A DNA stretch of 64,000 bases. Source: Engraulis encrasicolus. Lineage: Eukaryota > Chordata > Actinopteri > Clupeiformes > Engraulidae. Position 1 is the first letter of the stretch, and each line of letters starts with the position of its first letter. The notes beneath the pieces were generated by a model that saw nothing but the letters and a program-made list of their open reading frames with translations, ran no database searches and was not told the origin of the DNA. This document shows, piece after piece, positions 34,595 to 45,959 of this stretch. Made by a program: the position numbers and the translations under genes. The stretch covers positions 54,468,938 through 54,532,937 of the forward strand of contig NC_085873.1 in assembly GCF_034702125.1 (NCBI RefSeq). The letters are read 5' to 3'.

Positions 34595-37055
34595 GTGTAG
34601 TGTAATTAGAATGTAGTGGGTGAGTTATAAAGCACAGAGGAGGAGGAGGCCAGACTCGTCTTCTTTTGCCAGCAGCAGTCAAGGTCAATAAAAACTTGGA
34701 GCCAAGATTTCACAACTCAGCTCCAAAGAGGGAGGGAGAGGAGCCTTGACGAGCAACATGTGCCTTTTTGGACATCCCCCCCCCATCCCCCAGTGACCAC
34801 AGTGTGAGGACAGAGTCAGTGCCCTGACCTGATGTGACCAGCGTGTGAGGACAGAGTCAGTGCCCTGACCTGATGTGAACACTGTCCAATTCTCCTCTTC
34901 ATCATGCTGTACGGCTCTCAGCTTTTATTCCCCCTGACAGCCAATCACTGAGCTCAAGCCAGCGTTAAGACTCTCTTTACCCCATGAACTTGAGCTCAAG
35001 CCAGCGTTAAGACTCTCTTTACCCCATGAACTTGAGGTTCTTAGCACGGCTAGGCTGAGTGTGAGCACTGGGCCAGAGCCATCGGAGTGGCAATTAAGAA
35101 TGTGGATGGAGTGCACTGTAGAATCATTGACCTCAAGGGAGAGAGTCAAATGGTTAAGACATCATGTAGATTCCAAACTTACAGGACTGTATTAATCCAG
35201 CATGTGAGCATGTGAGCATGTCTAAAATGAGCAGGACTTTGGACACTGGATGGAGTCCACATCAACTCCAAATGAGCTGTATCCAAACCAACTCCACTCC
35301 TCCAACAGAGACATTGAAGTCACTGCTGTCCAAATTTAATTTTTACAATCTCTGACAACTGTTCGCCTACACATTCATGCTCCCAGAAAATATTAAACTC
35401 ATAAATACTGTATGTGATGTGCAGCTGTTGGGGAAGAGCATTAAGAGGTGAAGGCAGCAGCAGACCTGGGACATCTCTCTGGCCCATTTGGCAGACACAG
35501 CTCATTCCAAACATTTCTTTAGCACACACACAATGGAGGAGTTGTCTTCGGTTTGGCCGTGTTAAGGCCCTGTGATTGCTCCACTGAGATTTCCCCACTC
35601 TACTTGGAGAATGCGAGGAGGAGCTTAGGCCGTGTTGGGCCAGCAGCCCGTGCCCTGGCCTGGGGGAGAAATAGGGCCCGGGCACCCTATGGCTTAAAGG
35701 GGCCCCTCATGGGGGAGAAATAGGGCCCGGGCACCCTATGGCTTAAAGGGGCCCCTCATGGGGGAGAAATAGGGCCCGGGCACCCTTTGGCTTAAAGGGG
35801 CCCCTCATGGGGGAGAAATAGGGCCCGGGCACCCTATGGCTTAAAGGGGCCCCTCATGGGGGAGAAATAGGGCCCGGGCACCCTATGGCTTAAAGGGGCC
35901 CCTCATTATTAGCAGCGCAGAACTGACTTGCCTGATTATCATAGACTTGCAATCGCGATTCTAGAAGCAACGCCGCCGAAGGTGTTGCGTCACTAGGAGG
36001 GCGCAGCCTGGCTACCGTGCCCTGGCCTGGGGGAGAAATAGGGCCCGGGCACCCTATGGCTTAAAGGGCCCCTCATCATTAGCAGCGCAGAACTGACTCA
36101 CCGGTGGGCCCCACACCTTCGTCCTGTTTTCAGAAAAGTAAAGAAAAAAGGGGGGCCAACGAGGGTGCGGGCCCACTGGGAAAAGCCCGCTATGCCAGAT
36201 GGCCGGTCCAGCCCTGGCCTCCAGCAGTGCGTGCCCTGGCCTGTTGCAAATCGATAACACCCCACAGCAGGGTGTTGCAGAGAGTCCCAGAAGTTGTTGC
36301 AGCAGCAGCTGAATTGTATCCATTTCAAATTGACATCTCTGAAACGGACAAACCCCTTTGGATTTTGAGCAACTATAAGGAATTGGAGTTGGAGCCACAT
36401 TCTGCACTGTAAGGAATTGGCATACAGAGTGTCTTCCACCTATTGGAAAAGTGTTTAAACAGACTACAGTACATACGAATGGGACAGCATGAAAAAGTCA
36501 TTAAGAACTTGAGATGGGGCTGATGTGAGAAGAAGCCCATAGGCCCAGGAAGATGGAAGAAGCCCACAGGCCCAGGATGTTTGAAATCCTGGTCGCACCG
36601 TGTGAGGAAATTGCACAGTTAAAGCAGTGCTATGACCCGACACATGCACAAATGAGTAGGGCTGTGCCTGTGCGATTCGCTCTTGAGCGCGTCCTCATCT
36701 CCACCTCAGGTGCGCATGTTCCCTGTCGTGCTGCACAGTGGGAATCTTCGGCTCGCATCTGACTGTCGGCTCGTATAGCATGAGGACATTCTGAACTTTT
36801 AAATCGTGAAATTTTCTTCCGGAATTCATGCTGCCCATTCACTAATGTTACCTTTTTCATGAATACTTACCACCACCATCAAATTCTAAGTATTCATTAT
36901 GACTGGAAAAATTGCACTTTTCATACATGAAAAAGGGGATCTTCTCCATGGTCCGCCATTCTGAATTTCCAAAAATAGCCATTTTTAGCTGCAAAAATGA
37001 CTGTACTTGGACCATACTAGAAAATATTTGTTTATTACTTGGAAAACTTTCATGT
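34595..37055 (+). repeat. Segmental duplication, copy A
   Basis: Matches 58,009-60,220 in the same orientation through unique-looking text (AAGCACAGAGGAGGA, AGCAGTCAAGGTCAATAAAA, CCCAGAAAATATTAAACTCA, CATGTTCCCTGTCGTG) and through the same embedded elements. Copy A has private tandem duplications at about 34,790-34,880 and 34,950-35,033. It also has more MITE units and a deletion of about 60 bp at 36,820 relative to copy B. Confidence 0.93.
35653..36216 (+). mobile_element. hAT MITE family 2, expanded and interrupted
   Basis: Five units (GGGAGAAATAGGGCCCGGGC) are followed by a foreign stretch of about 85 bp (35,930-36,015). Then comes a second start of the element with one unit and the usual right part, ending GGCCGGTCCAGCCCTG. 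The left end is degraded (CCCTGGCCTGGGGG). Copy B has two units and no interruption. Confidence 0.85.
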
Positions 37056-37132
37056 AAAGATCACATTTGGCAATAGGCAGCCCAGTTTGCAGTTGCAGTA
37101 CCCTTTTTGACCATTTCCTGCACAGTGTCCCT
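36822..37132 (+). mobile_element. TTAA-type MITE, left end deleted
   Basis: Same element as at 59,977, but it lacks the first 30-odd bases together with adjacent host sequence. TTCCG is present at both deletion edges in copy B, so a microhomology deletion is likely. The right end CACAGTGTCCCT is intact, but its TTAA is split by the next insertion. Confidence 0.85.
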
Positions 37133-37135
37133 TTA

Positions 37136-37606
37136 CAGTTTTTCTCAATTGGTTTTGTACATTTCGCACAACAGAATAATGATGCTCAAAAGTCTTTGTT
37201 CAATTGTGACTTCCTGCTGTTACCTGTGCACATGGTAAAATACGTTTCTCGTAGTTTTCAGCATTTAGCAAATGCTTTCATCACCATGCAAATGGTTGTG
37301 TACAATTCTCAGTGTCTTTGTACATTATCAATTGATTTTGTCGTGTTCTGCAAAATGCTTTGTTATGATAATCCATGAAAGATCTCACTCCCCAAAACAT
37401 TTACACAGTGACATAACATTTTGATGGCTCTGACACGTTCACAGACACAAAAACCTGGTTTTGAGAGATTGGCCAAGGGTTTTGAGCAAGAGATTGGGTT
37501 TTGCAGGTCATCCATGGTGTTTTGCCACTTTTTTGGAAATGAACGTGATGTTTTGCAAAATGCGAGTAAGATTCGAGAAATGTACAAAACCAATTGAGAA
37601 AAACTG
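37136..37606. mobile_element. Tc1/mariner-like MITE inserted in the TTAA of the previous MITE
   Basis: Ends CAGTTTTTCTCAATTGGTTT and AAACCAATTGAGAAAAACTG are perfect inverted repeats flanked by TA (37,134-37,135; 37,607-37,608). Removing the element and one TA restores CCCT-TTAA-TACC, the intact right border of the TTAA-type MITE. The interior has further inverted similarity (CAAAATGC, TTTTGCA) but no ORF. Confidence 0.92.
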
Positions 37607-37947
37607 TAATACCCATGATTGAAAATATGGCACAGTGTATGCCCGCCTTTAGTTGCAGAGCAACATGGGAGTGAAGCTGTTGGTGGACTCTGGTTTCCTC
37701 AGCTCACTCTCACACTTAGTCCTGTTTTACAGAACATGTGTCTGGGTAGGACTGTGCTTCAAAAGAAAAAGATCATTTCCTGTTGTCCTCACTATGTTTA
37801 TTCAAGTTATATGTGTTCTCTCTCACACTCCTTCACTTTCATTAACTTCAGCTAATTAAGCGTGTCCTCGTGGCCAGTCTGGTGGCTGTCTGCACTTTTG
37901 ACATCTTGGCAAGAAAACAACACTTTAAGTGGTCACATTCTGGAGAG

Positions 37948-38269
37948 TTTAAAAAAAAGTGAAAGCCCATTGGGAAACTCCAACTCCCATTGTCATTGTG
38001 ACACCGCACTCCACAGCACACAAGTGAACACTGCACACAACTAAATTGCATTTATGCCTCACCCGTGCAAGGGGGCAGCCCTCAGTGGCGCTCATGGGGA
38101 GCAGTGCAGTGGGACGGTACCATGCTCAGGGTACCTCAGTCATGGAGGAGGATGGGGGAGAGCACTGGTTGATTACTCCCCCCACCAACCTGGCGGGTCG
38201 GGAGTCGAACTGGCAACCTCTGGGATGCAAGTCTGACGCCCTAACCACTCACCCATGACTGATCATTTA
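37948..38269 (-). mobile_element. tRNA-derived SINE, full length, ~20-bp TSD
   Basis: Minus-strand copy with tRNA head at the right. GTGGTCACATTCTGGAGAG (37,929-37,947) and GTGGTCACATATTCTGGAGA (from 38,270) form the target duplication. An A run (AAAAAAAAG) lies at the 3' edge of the element side. Confidence 0.92.
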
Positions 38270-38377
38270 GTGGTCACATATTCTGGAGAGATAGATAAAG
38301 ATTAGGAAGATGGAAGGGGCTAAAAACCTGATTCCTACAAAAAGTCACTCTGACTTCCTCCAAATGGCTTTTCAGGC

Positions 38378-38697
38378 CAGGGTTTCCCAAACTGTGGTGC
38401 GAGCTGAATAGAGCAAGGGTGGATATGTGTGTTTTTTATCCAGCTTTAATGAACGTCAGTTAGTTTTAATTGTTTGATGAATTGTATCCTGGAAGGATCC
38501 ATCTGAAGTGTAATTTTTATCTCATAGACTTGTCATGCAATAACTTCCATTGTAATTATGGCAGAAAAAAAGCATCAGATCGATTGGAAATCAGGATTAC
38601 CCAAAATGTGCGATGGTGCAACATTCGCTTAGGGGGTGCACAAACCACATTGAAATGTGAAAGAGGGTGCGCGGGGGCAAAAGTTTGGGAACCGCTG
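38378..38697. mobile_element. hAT-like MITE, 320 bp
   Basis: Ends CAGGGTTTCCCAAACTGTGG and AAAAGTTTGGGAACCGCTG are inverted. The flanks TTTCAGGC and TTTCTTCG match only in part, so the target duplication has decayed or the ends are misplaced by a few bases. Confidence 0.75.
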
Positions 38698-38879
38698 TTT
38701 CTTCGCTGTCTATTCATATCCCAACGAGAGCAGAACAATCACCATCTCATCAAATATGTATATTTCCGTGGCAACAGTGCTCTATGTTCGGGCCAGCTTT
38801 CCCCCTGGACTACAACTCAGCTTGTGTTGCAATTTTAAAGCAGCGTCCACACTTTTCTATTTCATCTCAGGCATTTAGC

Positions 38880-39146
38880 AGATGATCCACACCAGACAGG
38901 TTCTGGTACTGAACAACATGATCCACTCCAGACAGGTTCTGGTGCTGAACAACATGATCCACTCCAGACAGGTTCTGGTACTGAACAACATGATCCACTC
39001 CAGACAGGTTCTGGTGCTGAACAACATGATCCACTCCAGACAGGTTCTGGTACTGAACAACATGTCCATGGTGATCCACACCAGACAGGTTCTGGTGCTG
39101 AACAACATGATCCACACCAGACAGGTTCTGGTATTGAACAACATGT
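38880..39146. repeat. 36-bp minisatellite, ~7.5 units
   Basis: Unit ATGATCCACWCCAGACAGGT plus TCTGGTRCTGAACAAC. Because 36 is a multiple of three, all frames stay open on both strands; these frames are repeat artefacts. Confidence 0.96.
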
Positions 39147-39407
39147 CCTTGGCAAACAGCCATATCTATCTCTCTAAGGATTGTATCAATTCATACACAG
39201 TGATAACGTTTGCATTTGCAATAGCATGTAACCATGTACAGTATAATCACATATGTCACATGAACTCTCCAATGGCATGACATTTCTATTTATATATGGA
39301 TTTTATAGTGGTGTCTACATATCTATTTATATATGGATTTTATAGTTGTGAGAACATTATCCCATGACCATTTTCATGGGACCCCAATCCTGGAGAGTGC
39401 TGTAACT

Positions 39408-39504
39408 TACAGCTAGACTTGGAGCTGTGCCTTACCTTGCATGTGAACAGTGACATGTTGCTTGGAGCTGTGCCTTGCCTTGCATGTGAACAGTGACATG
39501 TTGC
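39408..39504. repeat. 43-bp tandem duplication
   Basis: CTTGGAGCTGTGCCTTRCCT plus TGCATGTGAACAGTGACATGTTG, two copies. A 40-bp duplication (TTTATATATGGATTTTATAG) lies just upstream at 39,285-39,355. Confidence 0.9.
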
Positions 39505-39539
39505 CCTCTGTTATCTCTACAGAGTGGAGCAATATTTGA

Positions 39540-40345
39540 AAAATGTAATCGCTAACCCTCACCTGCAATAGGGGAATAAATGTAATCACTAACCCATAGT
39601 CTGCAATAGGGGAAATTGTAATTGCTAACCCATATGCTGCCTTTTCTCAATAGGGCAAAATGTAATCGCTAACCCATAGGCTGCAATAGGGAATAAATGT
39701 AATCGCTAACCCATAGGCTCCCTTGTCAGAGTAGGGGAAATGGGAGCTTGCGTAAATTCTACCAGGGAGACTCGAATTTCTCGGCTGTCAAACTTACTAG
39801 GCTAACCAACAAATCTCCCTTTTGACAGATCATACATGCGTCATCATTGCCCAGGCTTGTCAACCAATCACAACGAGAGATTGGGGAATCCCCCGTTACG
39901 CATCACTCATGCATCGTTCCCTCTCAGCCAATGGATCGCATTCACGTTTGTTTAAAAAGCTGTCACTCATTCTGTTCTCTGCTTTCCAGTTAAGCCGACT
40001 TTGAAGCCACCACCACCCCTCCGTCCACCGTCACCAGTGGTTCCCGTCTGTTAGGGGGCAGGCTACGCCCGCCTCCATCTCCGCTGGAGGATGTGCTGTC
40101 CTACCCCGGAGTTCGACGCGAAGACGGGAACCTTCGCCAAACAGATTCATGCATTTTGTATCAAGTGTAATTGTTCGCCAAACGAATTCATGCATTTTTG
40201 TACCATGTCTATTGTTCAATAAATGTTAATAACGTTCATTTGCCTCTCGAGTCTTCATGGTAGAATAAATGTAATCGCTAACCCAAAGGCTCCCTTGTCA
40301 GATTAGGGGAATACATGTAATCGCTAATCCATAGGCTGCCTTGTC
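39540..40345. repeat. ~38-bp minisatellite split by a ~520-bp insertion
   Basis: Units with AATGTAATCGCTAACCCATA and GGCTGCAATAGGGGAA occur about five times before 39,742 and resume with two more at 40,262. The array is continuous if the intervening block is removed. Confidence 0.88.
39743..40261 (+). mobile_element. Insertion in the minisatellite, solo-LTR-like or MITE
   Basis: The edges carry inverted words (ATTCTACCAGGGAGACTCGA near 39,757; TCGAGTCTTCATGGTAGAAT near 40,247). Inside are a CCAAT box (AGCCAATGG at 39,929), a TTTAAAA TATA-like box about 20 bases later, and an AATAAA signal near the right end (40,218), in the order expected for an LTR. A tandem CGCCAAACRRATTCATGCATTTT motif occurs twice near 40,136-40,200. 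No coding sequence is visible. It could be a solo LTR or a non-autonomous DNA element; the evidence is split. Confidence 0.55.
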
Positions 40346-40555
40346 TACTTTCGCCTCTCTTGTTTTGGTGGGAATCCAAAGACAACACTGAGCATGTCAG
40401 AGAAAACATGGGAACGGAGAGAGGTGAAGCGCTTCTGAAAACGTCTGGCCTAGAAATGGTTTCCTTTTCAGATGTCCACAAAGGGAAAGAAGGAAAGACA
40501 ACGAGTCACATAAAGCGGATGATGTCAATGTTCACAAACAGTCAGTGTTACAAGC

Positions 40556-40990
40556 AGAGAGGATGAATAGGAGAGAAATTGCTTCAGAGGAGATGAGGTA
40601 TGTTTTAATTTTGTAATTATTGTTTGTGGCTGCTGGTGTTTTCTGTGCCAGCCGTACCAAAGCAGCCAGAAAGTGTTTTTCTTTTTCTGTGCAGAGAAAC
40701 TTGCTCAGTCTCACTTGATCGTGTCCCCTCATTCCAGTGCACCCTACGGAGGGCCTGTCAGTGTGACAATCATGGAGGATGAGTTGGAGAGAAATTGGTT
40801 CAATGGCGATGTGGTGTGTTATTTTTTTTTTAATTATTGTTTGTGACTGGTGCTGTTCTTTGTGCCAATCGTAACAAAGCAGTGCAGACAGACTCATCCT
40901 TCCCAATTTGTTTGAGCCAGTCTCACTTGAACGCATTTGTTTGAGACAGTCTCACTAGCTCATGTCTCCACACTCCAACACAGCCTACGG
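40556..40990. repeat. ~210-bp diverged tandem duplication
   Basis: Blocks starting GAGAGGATGAATAGGAGAGA (40,556) and GGAGGATGAGTTGGAGAGAA (40,770) run in parallel through ATTATTGTTTGTG, AAAGCAG, CAGTCTCACTTGA and ACTCCAACACAGCCTACGG-type text. Confidence 0.8.
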
Positions 40991-41106
40991 AACCGCCGCC
41001 ACATTATATTGTCCAAGTGTTTTAGTGGACCAGTGTTTTTGTTGTGTTTTTCAGCTTCTTCGCTTGTCAACACTGAATGAATGACAATTACAGTGCAGTC
41101 GTTTTT

Positions 41107-41165
41107 AGTAGAGTAGAGTAGAGTAGAGTAGAGTACTTTTATTGATCCCGAAGGAAATTAAGGTG
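41107..41165 (-). mobile_element. LINE 3' terminus with (AGTAG)n tail
   Basis: The minus strand reads TAATTTCCTTCGGGATCAAT then AAAAGTACTC(TACTC)n. It is the same terminus as at 26,930 in the other orientation. Confidence 0.75.
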
Positions 41166-41256
41166 TCTGTCAGCTTACATAAATACACAAATCCAAACAT
41201 ACACAAAGAACTTATACACATAAATGCACATTACAGTAAAAGTATATCGCCACACA

Positions 41257-41396
<140 letters not shown>

Positions 41397-41446
41397 TAAA
41401 CACATCCTCTCTCTCTCTCTCTCTCTCCCTCTCTCACCCTTTAATT

Positions 41447-41630
41447 ACAACCTAGGAATTAAGGGTAACTTATCTACCAATTGTACTGAACACAACAGCT
41501 ACATTTTTCAATATTGAATCTTGTCACAATTTTGCAATTTTTCACTTTTGGCTAATCAGGGGCCCTCTGGCAGGTGGGGGGCCCTAGGCTGCAGCCATAT
41601 CTAGCCAGTGCGTTAATCCGGCCCTGGCCT
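41447..41630 (+). mobile_element. hAT MITE family 1, 5'-truncated, single internal unit
   Basis: AGGAATTAAGGGTAACTTATC to GCAATTTTTCACTTTTGGC and one GGGCCCTAGGCTGCAGCCAT unit, ending GCGTTAATCCGGCCCTGG. It shows the family before minisatellite growth. Confidence 0.8.
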
Positions 41631-41649
41631 CAGCACATGCTCAGGACTC

Positions 41650-42884
41650 AGGTGAGTGCTGTACGCTCAGCTTCACTGGGCCACACCTGAGCTGCATATG
41701 GCATTTCCACACCTGAGCTACATGTGTCAGCTTCACAGGGCCACGCCATAGCTCTATGTTCAGCTTCACTGGGCCACACCTGAGCTGCATATGGAGTTAC
41801 ATGTGTCAGCTTCACTGGGCCACACCTGAGCTGCATGTGTCAGCTTCACTGGGCCACACCTGAGCTGCATGTGTCAGCTTCACTGGGCCACACCTGAGCT
41901 GCATGTGTCAGCTTCACTGAGCCACACCTGAGCTGCATATGGTATTCCACACCTGAGCTACATGTGTCAGCTTCACTGGGCCACACCTGAGCTGCATATG
42001 GTATTTCCACACCTGAGCTACATGTGTCAGCTTCACTGGGCCACACCTGAGCTGCATATGGTATTTCCACACCTGAGCTACATGTGTCAGCTTCACTGGG
42101 CCACACCTGAGCTGCATATGGTATTTCCACACCTGAGCTACATGTGTCAGCTTCACTGGGCCACACCTGAGCTGCATGTGTCAGCTTCACTGGGCCACAC
42201 CTGAGCTACATGTGTCAGCTTCACTGGGCCACACCTGAGCTACATGTGTCAGCTTCACTGGGCCACACCTGAGCTGCATATGGTATTTCCACACCTCAGC
42301 TACATGTGTCAGCTTCACTGGGCCACACCTGAGCTGCATGTGTCAGCTTCACTGGGCCACACCTGAGCTGCATGTGTCAGCTTCACTGGGCCACACCTGA
42401 GCTGCATATGGTATTTCCACACCTGAGCTACATGTGTCAGCTTCACTGGGCCACACCTGAGCTGCATGTGTCAGCTTCACTGGGCCACACCTGAGCTACA
42501 TGTGTCAGCTTCACTGGGCCACACCTGAGCTGCATATGGTATTTCCACACCTGAGGTGCATATGGTATTTCCACACCTGAGCTACATGTGTCAGCTTCAC
42601 TGGGCCACACCTGAGCTGCATATGGTATTTCCACACCTGAGCTACATGTGTCAGCTTCACTGGGCCACACCTGAGCTGCATATGGTATTTCCACACCTGA
42701 GCTACATGTGTCAGCTTCACTGGGCCACACCTGAGGTGCATATGGCATTTCCACACCTGAGGTGCATATGTCAGCTTCACTGGGCCACACCTGAGCTGCA
42801 TATGGTATTTCCACACCTGAGCTACATGTGTCAGCTTCACAGGGCCACACCATAGCTCTACGCTCAGCTTCACAGGGCCACACC
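41650..42884. repeat. 60/34-bp two-form minisatellite
   Basis: A 60-bp form (CAGCTTCACTGGGCCACACC, TGAGCTGCATATGGTATTTC, CACACCTGAGCTACATGTGT) alternates with a 34-bp form that keeps only CAGCTTCACTGGGCCACACC plus TGAGCTGCATGTGT. The short form equals the long one minus 26 bp between two CACACCTGAGCT words, so unequal pairing within the unit explains it. ORFs are repeat-driven. Confidence 0.95.
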
Positions 42885-42887
42885 TGA

Positions 42888-42982
42888 GGTGCGTTTCTCG
42901 AAACCATGTTGCTATGCGATTTCCCATTGGCAACTACCCAAGTTGCTAGCTGGCTAACAACTACACTTTCGAGAAACGCCCC
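42888..42982. mobile_element. Compact palindromic MITE (GGTGCGTTTCTCG ends)
   Basis: GGTGCGTTTCTCGAAACC on the left and TTTCGAGAAACGCCCC on the right are inverted. This is the simplest member of the family at 415, 5,931 and 50,237. It directly abuts the 60/34-bp array. Confidence 0.75.
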
Positions 42983-43226
42983 ACAGAGCTACAGGTGGCA
43001 TTTTTTCTGCATGGTCTTTGCAGTGATGTCAATCCAAAACCGTATCTTTACAAGTGTAGAGGAATGTGGTTATACATTTAAGCTCAGTCATCAGTATATT
43101 ATTATCTTTGTGTTATGTTACGGTCTGCTTGTGCAACTCCAAAGCCAGGCACACATTTTACTACATCTGAAACTAGCCATGCTTCGTAGTCACTGCAAAC
43201 AGACTCATAAAACATATCAACCTTAA

Positions 43227-43554
43227 AGTGATACTGTCCCATTTTTGGAAATAAGCTTATTTTACACCTTCCCTTGAGTTAAATAATAGGGTTTTACCGT
43301 TTTCCTGTACTTTCAACCGTTTTCTAGTTATGACAGTGCAAATTTTGCCTCCAAGCTAACAGTTAACATTGAGTCCTATGAGATCAGTTAGCCGCGAGCT
43401 GGTCTCATAGGACTCAATGTTAACTGCTAGCATGGAGGTAAAATTTGCACTGCCATAGCCAGAGAACGGTGGAAAGTATTGTACAGGAGAACGGTAAAAC
43501 CCTATTATTTAACTCAAGGGGCGATGTAAAATAAAAAAATGGGACAGTATCACT
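43227..43554. mobile_element. Foldback MITE with ~150-bp arms, TTAA site
   Basis: The arms run from AGTGATACTGTCCCATTTTT to GACTCAATGTTAAC and are inverted almost throughout. The loop is about 30 bp (ATCAGTTAGCCGCGAGCTGG). TTAA flanks both ends (43,223-43,226; 43,555-43,558). A near-perfect hairpin of this size is hard to sequence and assemble (see 4,262-4,477). Confidence 0.92.
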
Positions 43555-43635
43555 TTAAGTCTTGAGTGCAGAGGTATTCCCTCATATGGACCGCTGCCCA
43601 GCCTTAATCACTAACAGGAACGGAGAGGACATGTG

Positions 43636-43820
43636 GAGAGAAACACTGCAGATGCCACATGACTACAGAGAAACACTGCAGATGCCACATGTGAGGAGAG
43701 AAACACTGCAGATGCCACATGACTGGAGAGAAACACTGCAGATGCCACATGTGAGGAGAGAAACACTGCAGATGCCACATGTGAGGAGAGAAACACTGCA
43801 GATGCCACATGACTACAGAG
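43636..43820. repeat. 30-bp minisatellite, six units
   Basis: AGAGAAACACTGCAGATGCC plus ACATGTGAGG / ACATGACTAC. The unit length keeps frames open on both strands without coding meaning. Confidence 0.95.
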
Positions 43821-44150
43821 GTGTATACAGTGCCTTCAGCCAGGGGACAAAGGGGACAGATGTCTCGGGCCCGACCAAAGCGGCCCTGACCGCAAATGCC
43901 ACATGAGTCCAGAGGTTTGGAGAGAGACTAGAGGTCAGAGAGCAACTAAGAGTTTAGAAACTTAGAGAAACTTAGAGTTTAGACGCGGTGTGACTCTCGC
44001 CATAGTGATGTGGTGCACCGACCCGCTGACAAAAGCTATATGATCTGTTATCACAGTGACACAGACCGTAATATTGAAGTATTATTTGAGTGAGTGTACT
44101 GTGTACTGTACTGTGTGTGCATGTGTGTGGACAGTACGCACAGCCACAGT

Positions 44151-44672
44151 CAGGCCCGGATTAAGAAGGCCGGGGGCCCTGGGCTATGGTTGCTGTGGGG
44201 GCCCCCGGAAAACAAACTTTGCGACAAATTGACATCTACAGTGACATAATTTCGTGCGAGGAATTAAGGTGAACAAGTCTACCAACTCTACTGCACACGA
44301 CATATGAACTTTTCAATATTGCAGCTTGACACAATTTTGCAATTTTTCACTTTTGGCTAATGGGGGGCCCCTGGCAGGTGGGGCCCCTAGGCTGCAGCCA
44401 TATCTAGCCTGTGGGGGCCCCCTGGCAGTTGGGGGCCCCTAGGCTGCAGCCATATCTAGCCTGTGGGGGCCCCCTGGCAGTTGGGGGCCCCTAGGCTGCA
44501 GCCATATCTAGCTTGTGGGGCCCCTAGGCTGCAACCATATCTAGCCTGTGGGGGGCCCCCTGGCAGGTGGGGGCCCCTAGGCTGCAGCCATATCTAGCCT
44601 GTGGGGGGCCCCCTGGCAGGTGGGGGCCCCTAGGCTGCAGCCATATCTAGCCTGTGCATTAATCGGGCCCTG
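44151..44672 (+). mobile_element. hAT MITE family 1, complete, six minisatellite units, 8-bp TSD
   Basis: Starts CAGGCCCGGATTAAG and ends CATTAATCGGGCCCTG, with GCCACAGT on both sides (44,143-44,150; 44,673-44,680). The unique left part (to about 44,365) is followed by about six units with core CTAGGCTGCAGCCATATCTA. This copy fixes the family's borders and proves that the minisatellite is part of a transposable unit. Confidence 0.93.
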
Positions 44673-44680
44673 GCCACAGT

Positions 44681-45955
44681 ACTGTATGTGTGTGAGTGTG
44701 TATCTGAGGAAGGAATTCCCCCTTAGCTCCATAATGATATCCAGTGTTGGCAGAATAACCATTTGCACATGTCAGGGAGAAATAATCACCCAGATTATAT
44801 TAATGGACACCAGCAGGAATTTCCTCATAGTGAAGCCAATAAATGTCCTCACCACCAAGAGAGCTCAATGTTGTTCATTTTTAGAGTTTTGTCTTTTAAG
44901 ACAGAAACATTGTTTTTCTGTAGTATTTATTCTGTAATATTCTGACGGCTTTGCAAGTGGTCCCCAGATTCTTCAATTTGACAAATGTGGATCGTTCATT
45001 TTGAAGAGACCTCTGTTATACACTGTGTTGGCCAAGACAAATTGCGACCATTTTGGTTGGCAGGATCTGAGCTTGTGGGGTTTTTAGGGAAGCCATGAGG
45101 TCTACTAAAAACACTGTAATTCAGCTCCGTCTCAGAGAAGATGTCACCTTAAATCACACTGTCCCACTCCGAGTGTGAGAACATATGCAGCTAAGCACTC
45201 TCACAACCCCTAAGAATTAGAGAAAAACGGATGTTATTCATTTGCCAAAATATGCACTTAATATCATCCTTCTGACTAACTGTGGGGTTGGATAAGGTTA
45301 TGACTGTCTGGCCTGTCTCATGTCCTGTGATTCATGATGCAAATAAGAACCGCACATTAGGGATTTTACTGTGGCAAATGGCTGTGTAGCCTACTCTGTC
45401 ATACTAAGGCTTTTCTCATCATGCTATTGCTGTGGTGTACAAAGTAAATGAGAAATTAGTCCCCCCCCCACACACTATTTCTCCCTCCATCTTCGTGCGA
45501 GAGGACTAGGTGTGTGAAGATATCAATGCGCCTAAGTCGAAGTGCTCCGAATGTGTTATTACGCCTTTCATTACAGTGCTATTTCTTTATCTAGATAGAA
45601 AAATCGCCACGTTTCATTTGGTGCAACTATTTTTTAATCGGTTTACTAGTCATGCAAGGGTGTTTAAATGGGGAACACATGGAACAATTTCGTTACATCT
45701 AACTAAGGCCCCCAATACTCCCTAAGGCAAAGCTGAGCTAAACTAATGCTAACAAGGTTGTTCCGTGTGGCTTGCTGACTGGGGCCGCGTCTGAAGACGA
45801 GGTAGGTCGGTAGGAACTCATCTCAGGTCAGAGAAGAACATACTTTATTATTGAAACAAGGTGGAGTGTTCCATTAACACTATGAAATTTAACTTCAAAA
45901 TACACTGGAGAAGATCAAGTTCCAAAAGGAGGACAAGAATTCCGCACCAGAGCAC
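44681..45955. other. Unannotated non-coding stretch
   Basis: No ORF with recognisable motif, no exon and no element end. Confidence 0.5.
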
Positions 45956-45959
45956 TAGC

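Noticed and set aside
41636..42896. Resemblance of AQVWKY in the array frame to the ADAM VEVW motif, considered as a missing adam12 exon
   Set aside because: The match is four residues inside a tandem repeat, on the wrong strand, without splice sites.
41846..42933. Minus-strand ORFs with AQVWKYHMQLRCG repeats
   Set aside because: The 60-bp unit is a multiple of three, so frames stay open; the peptide simply mirrors the array.
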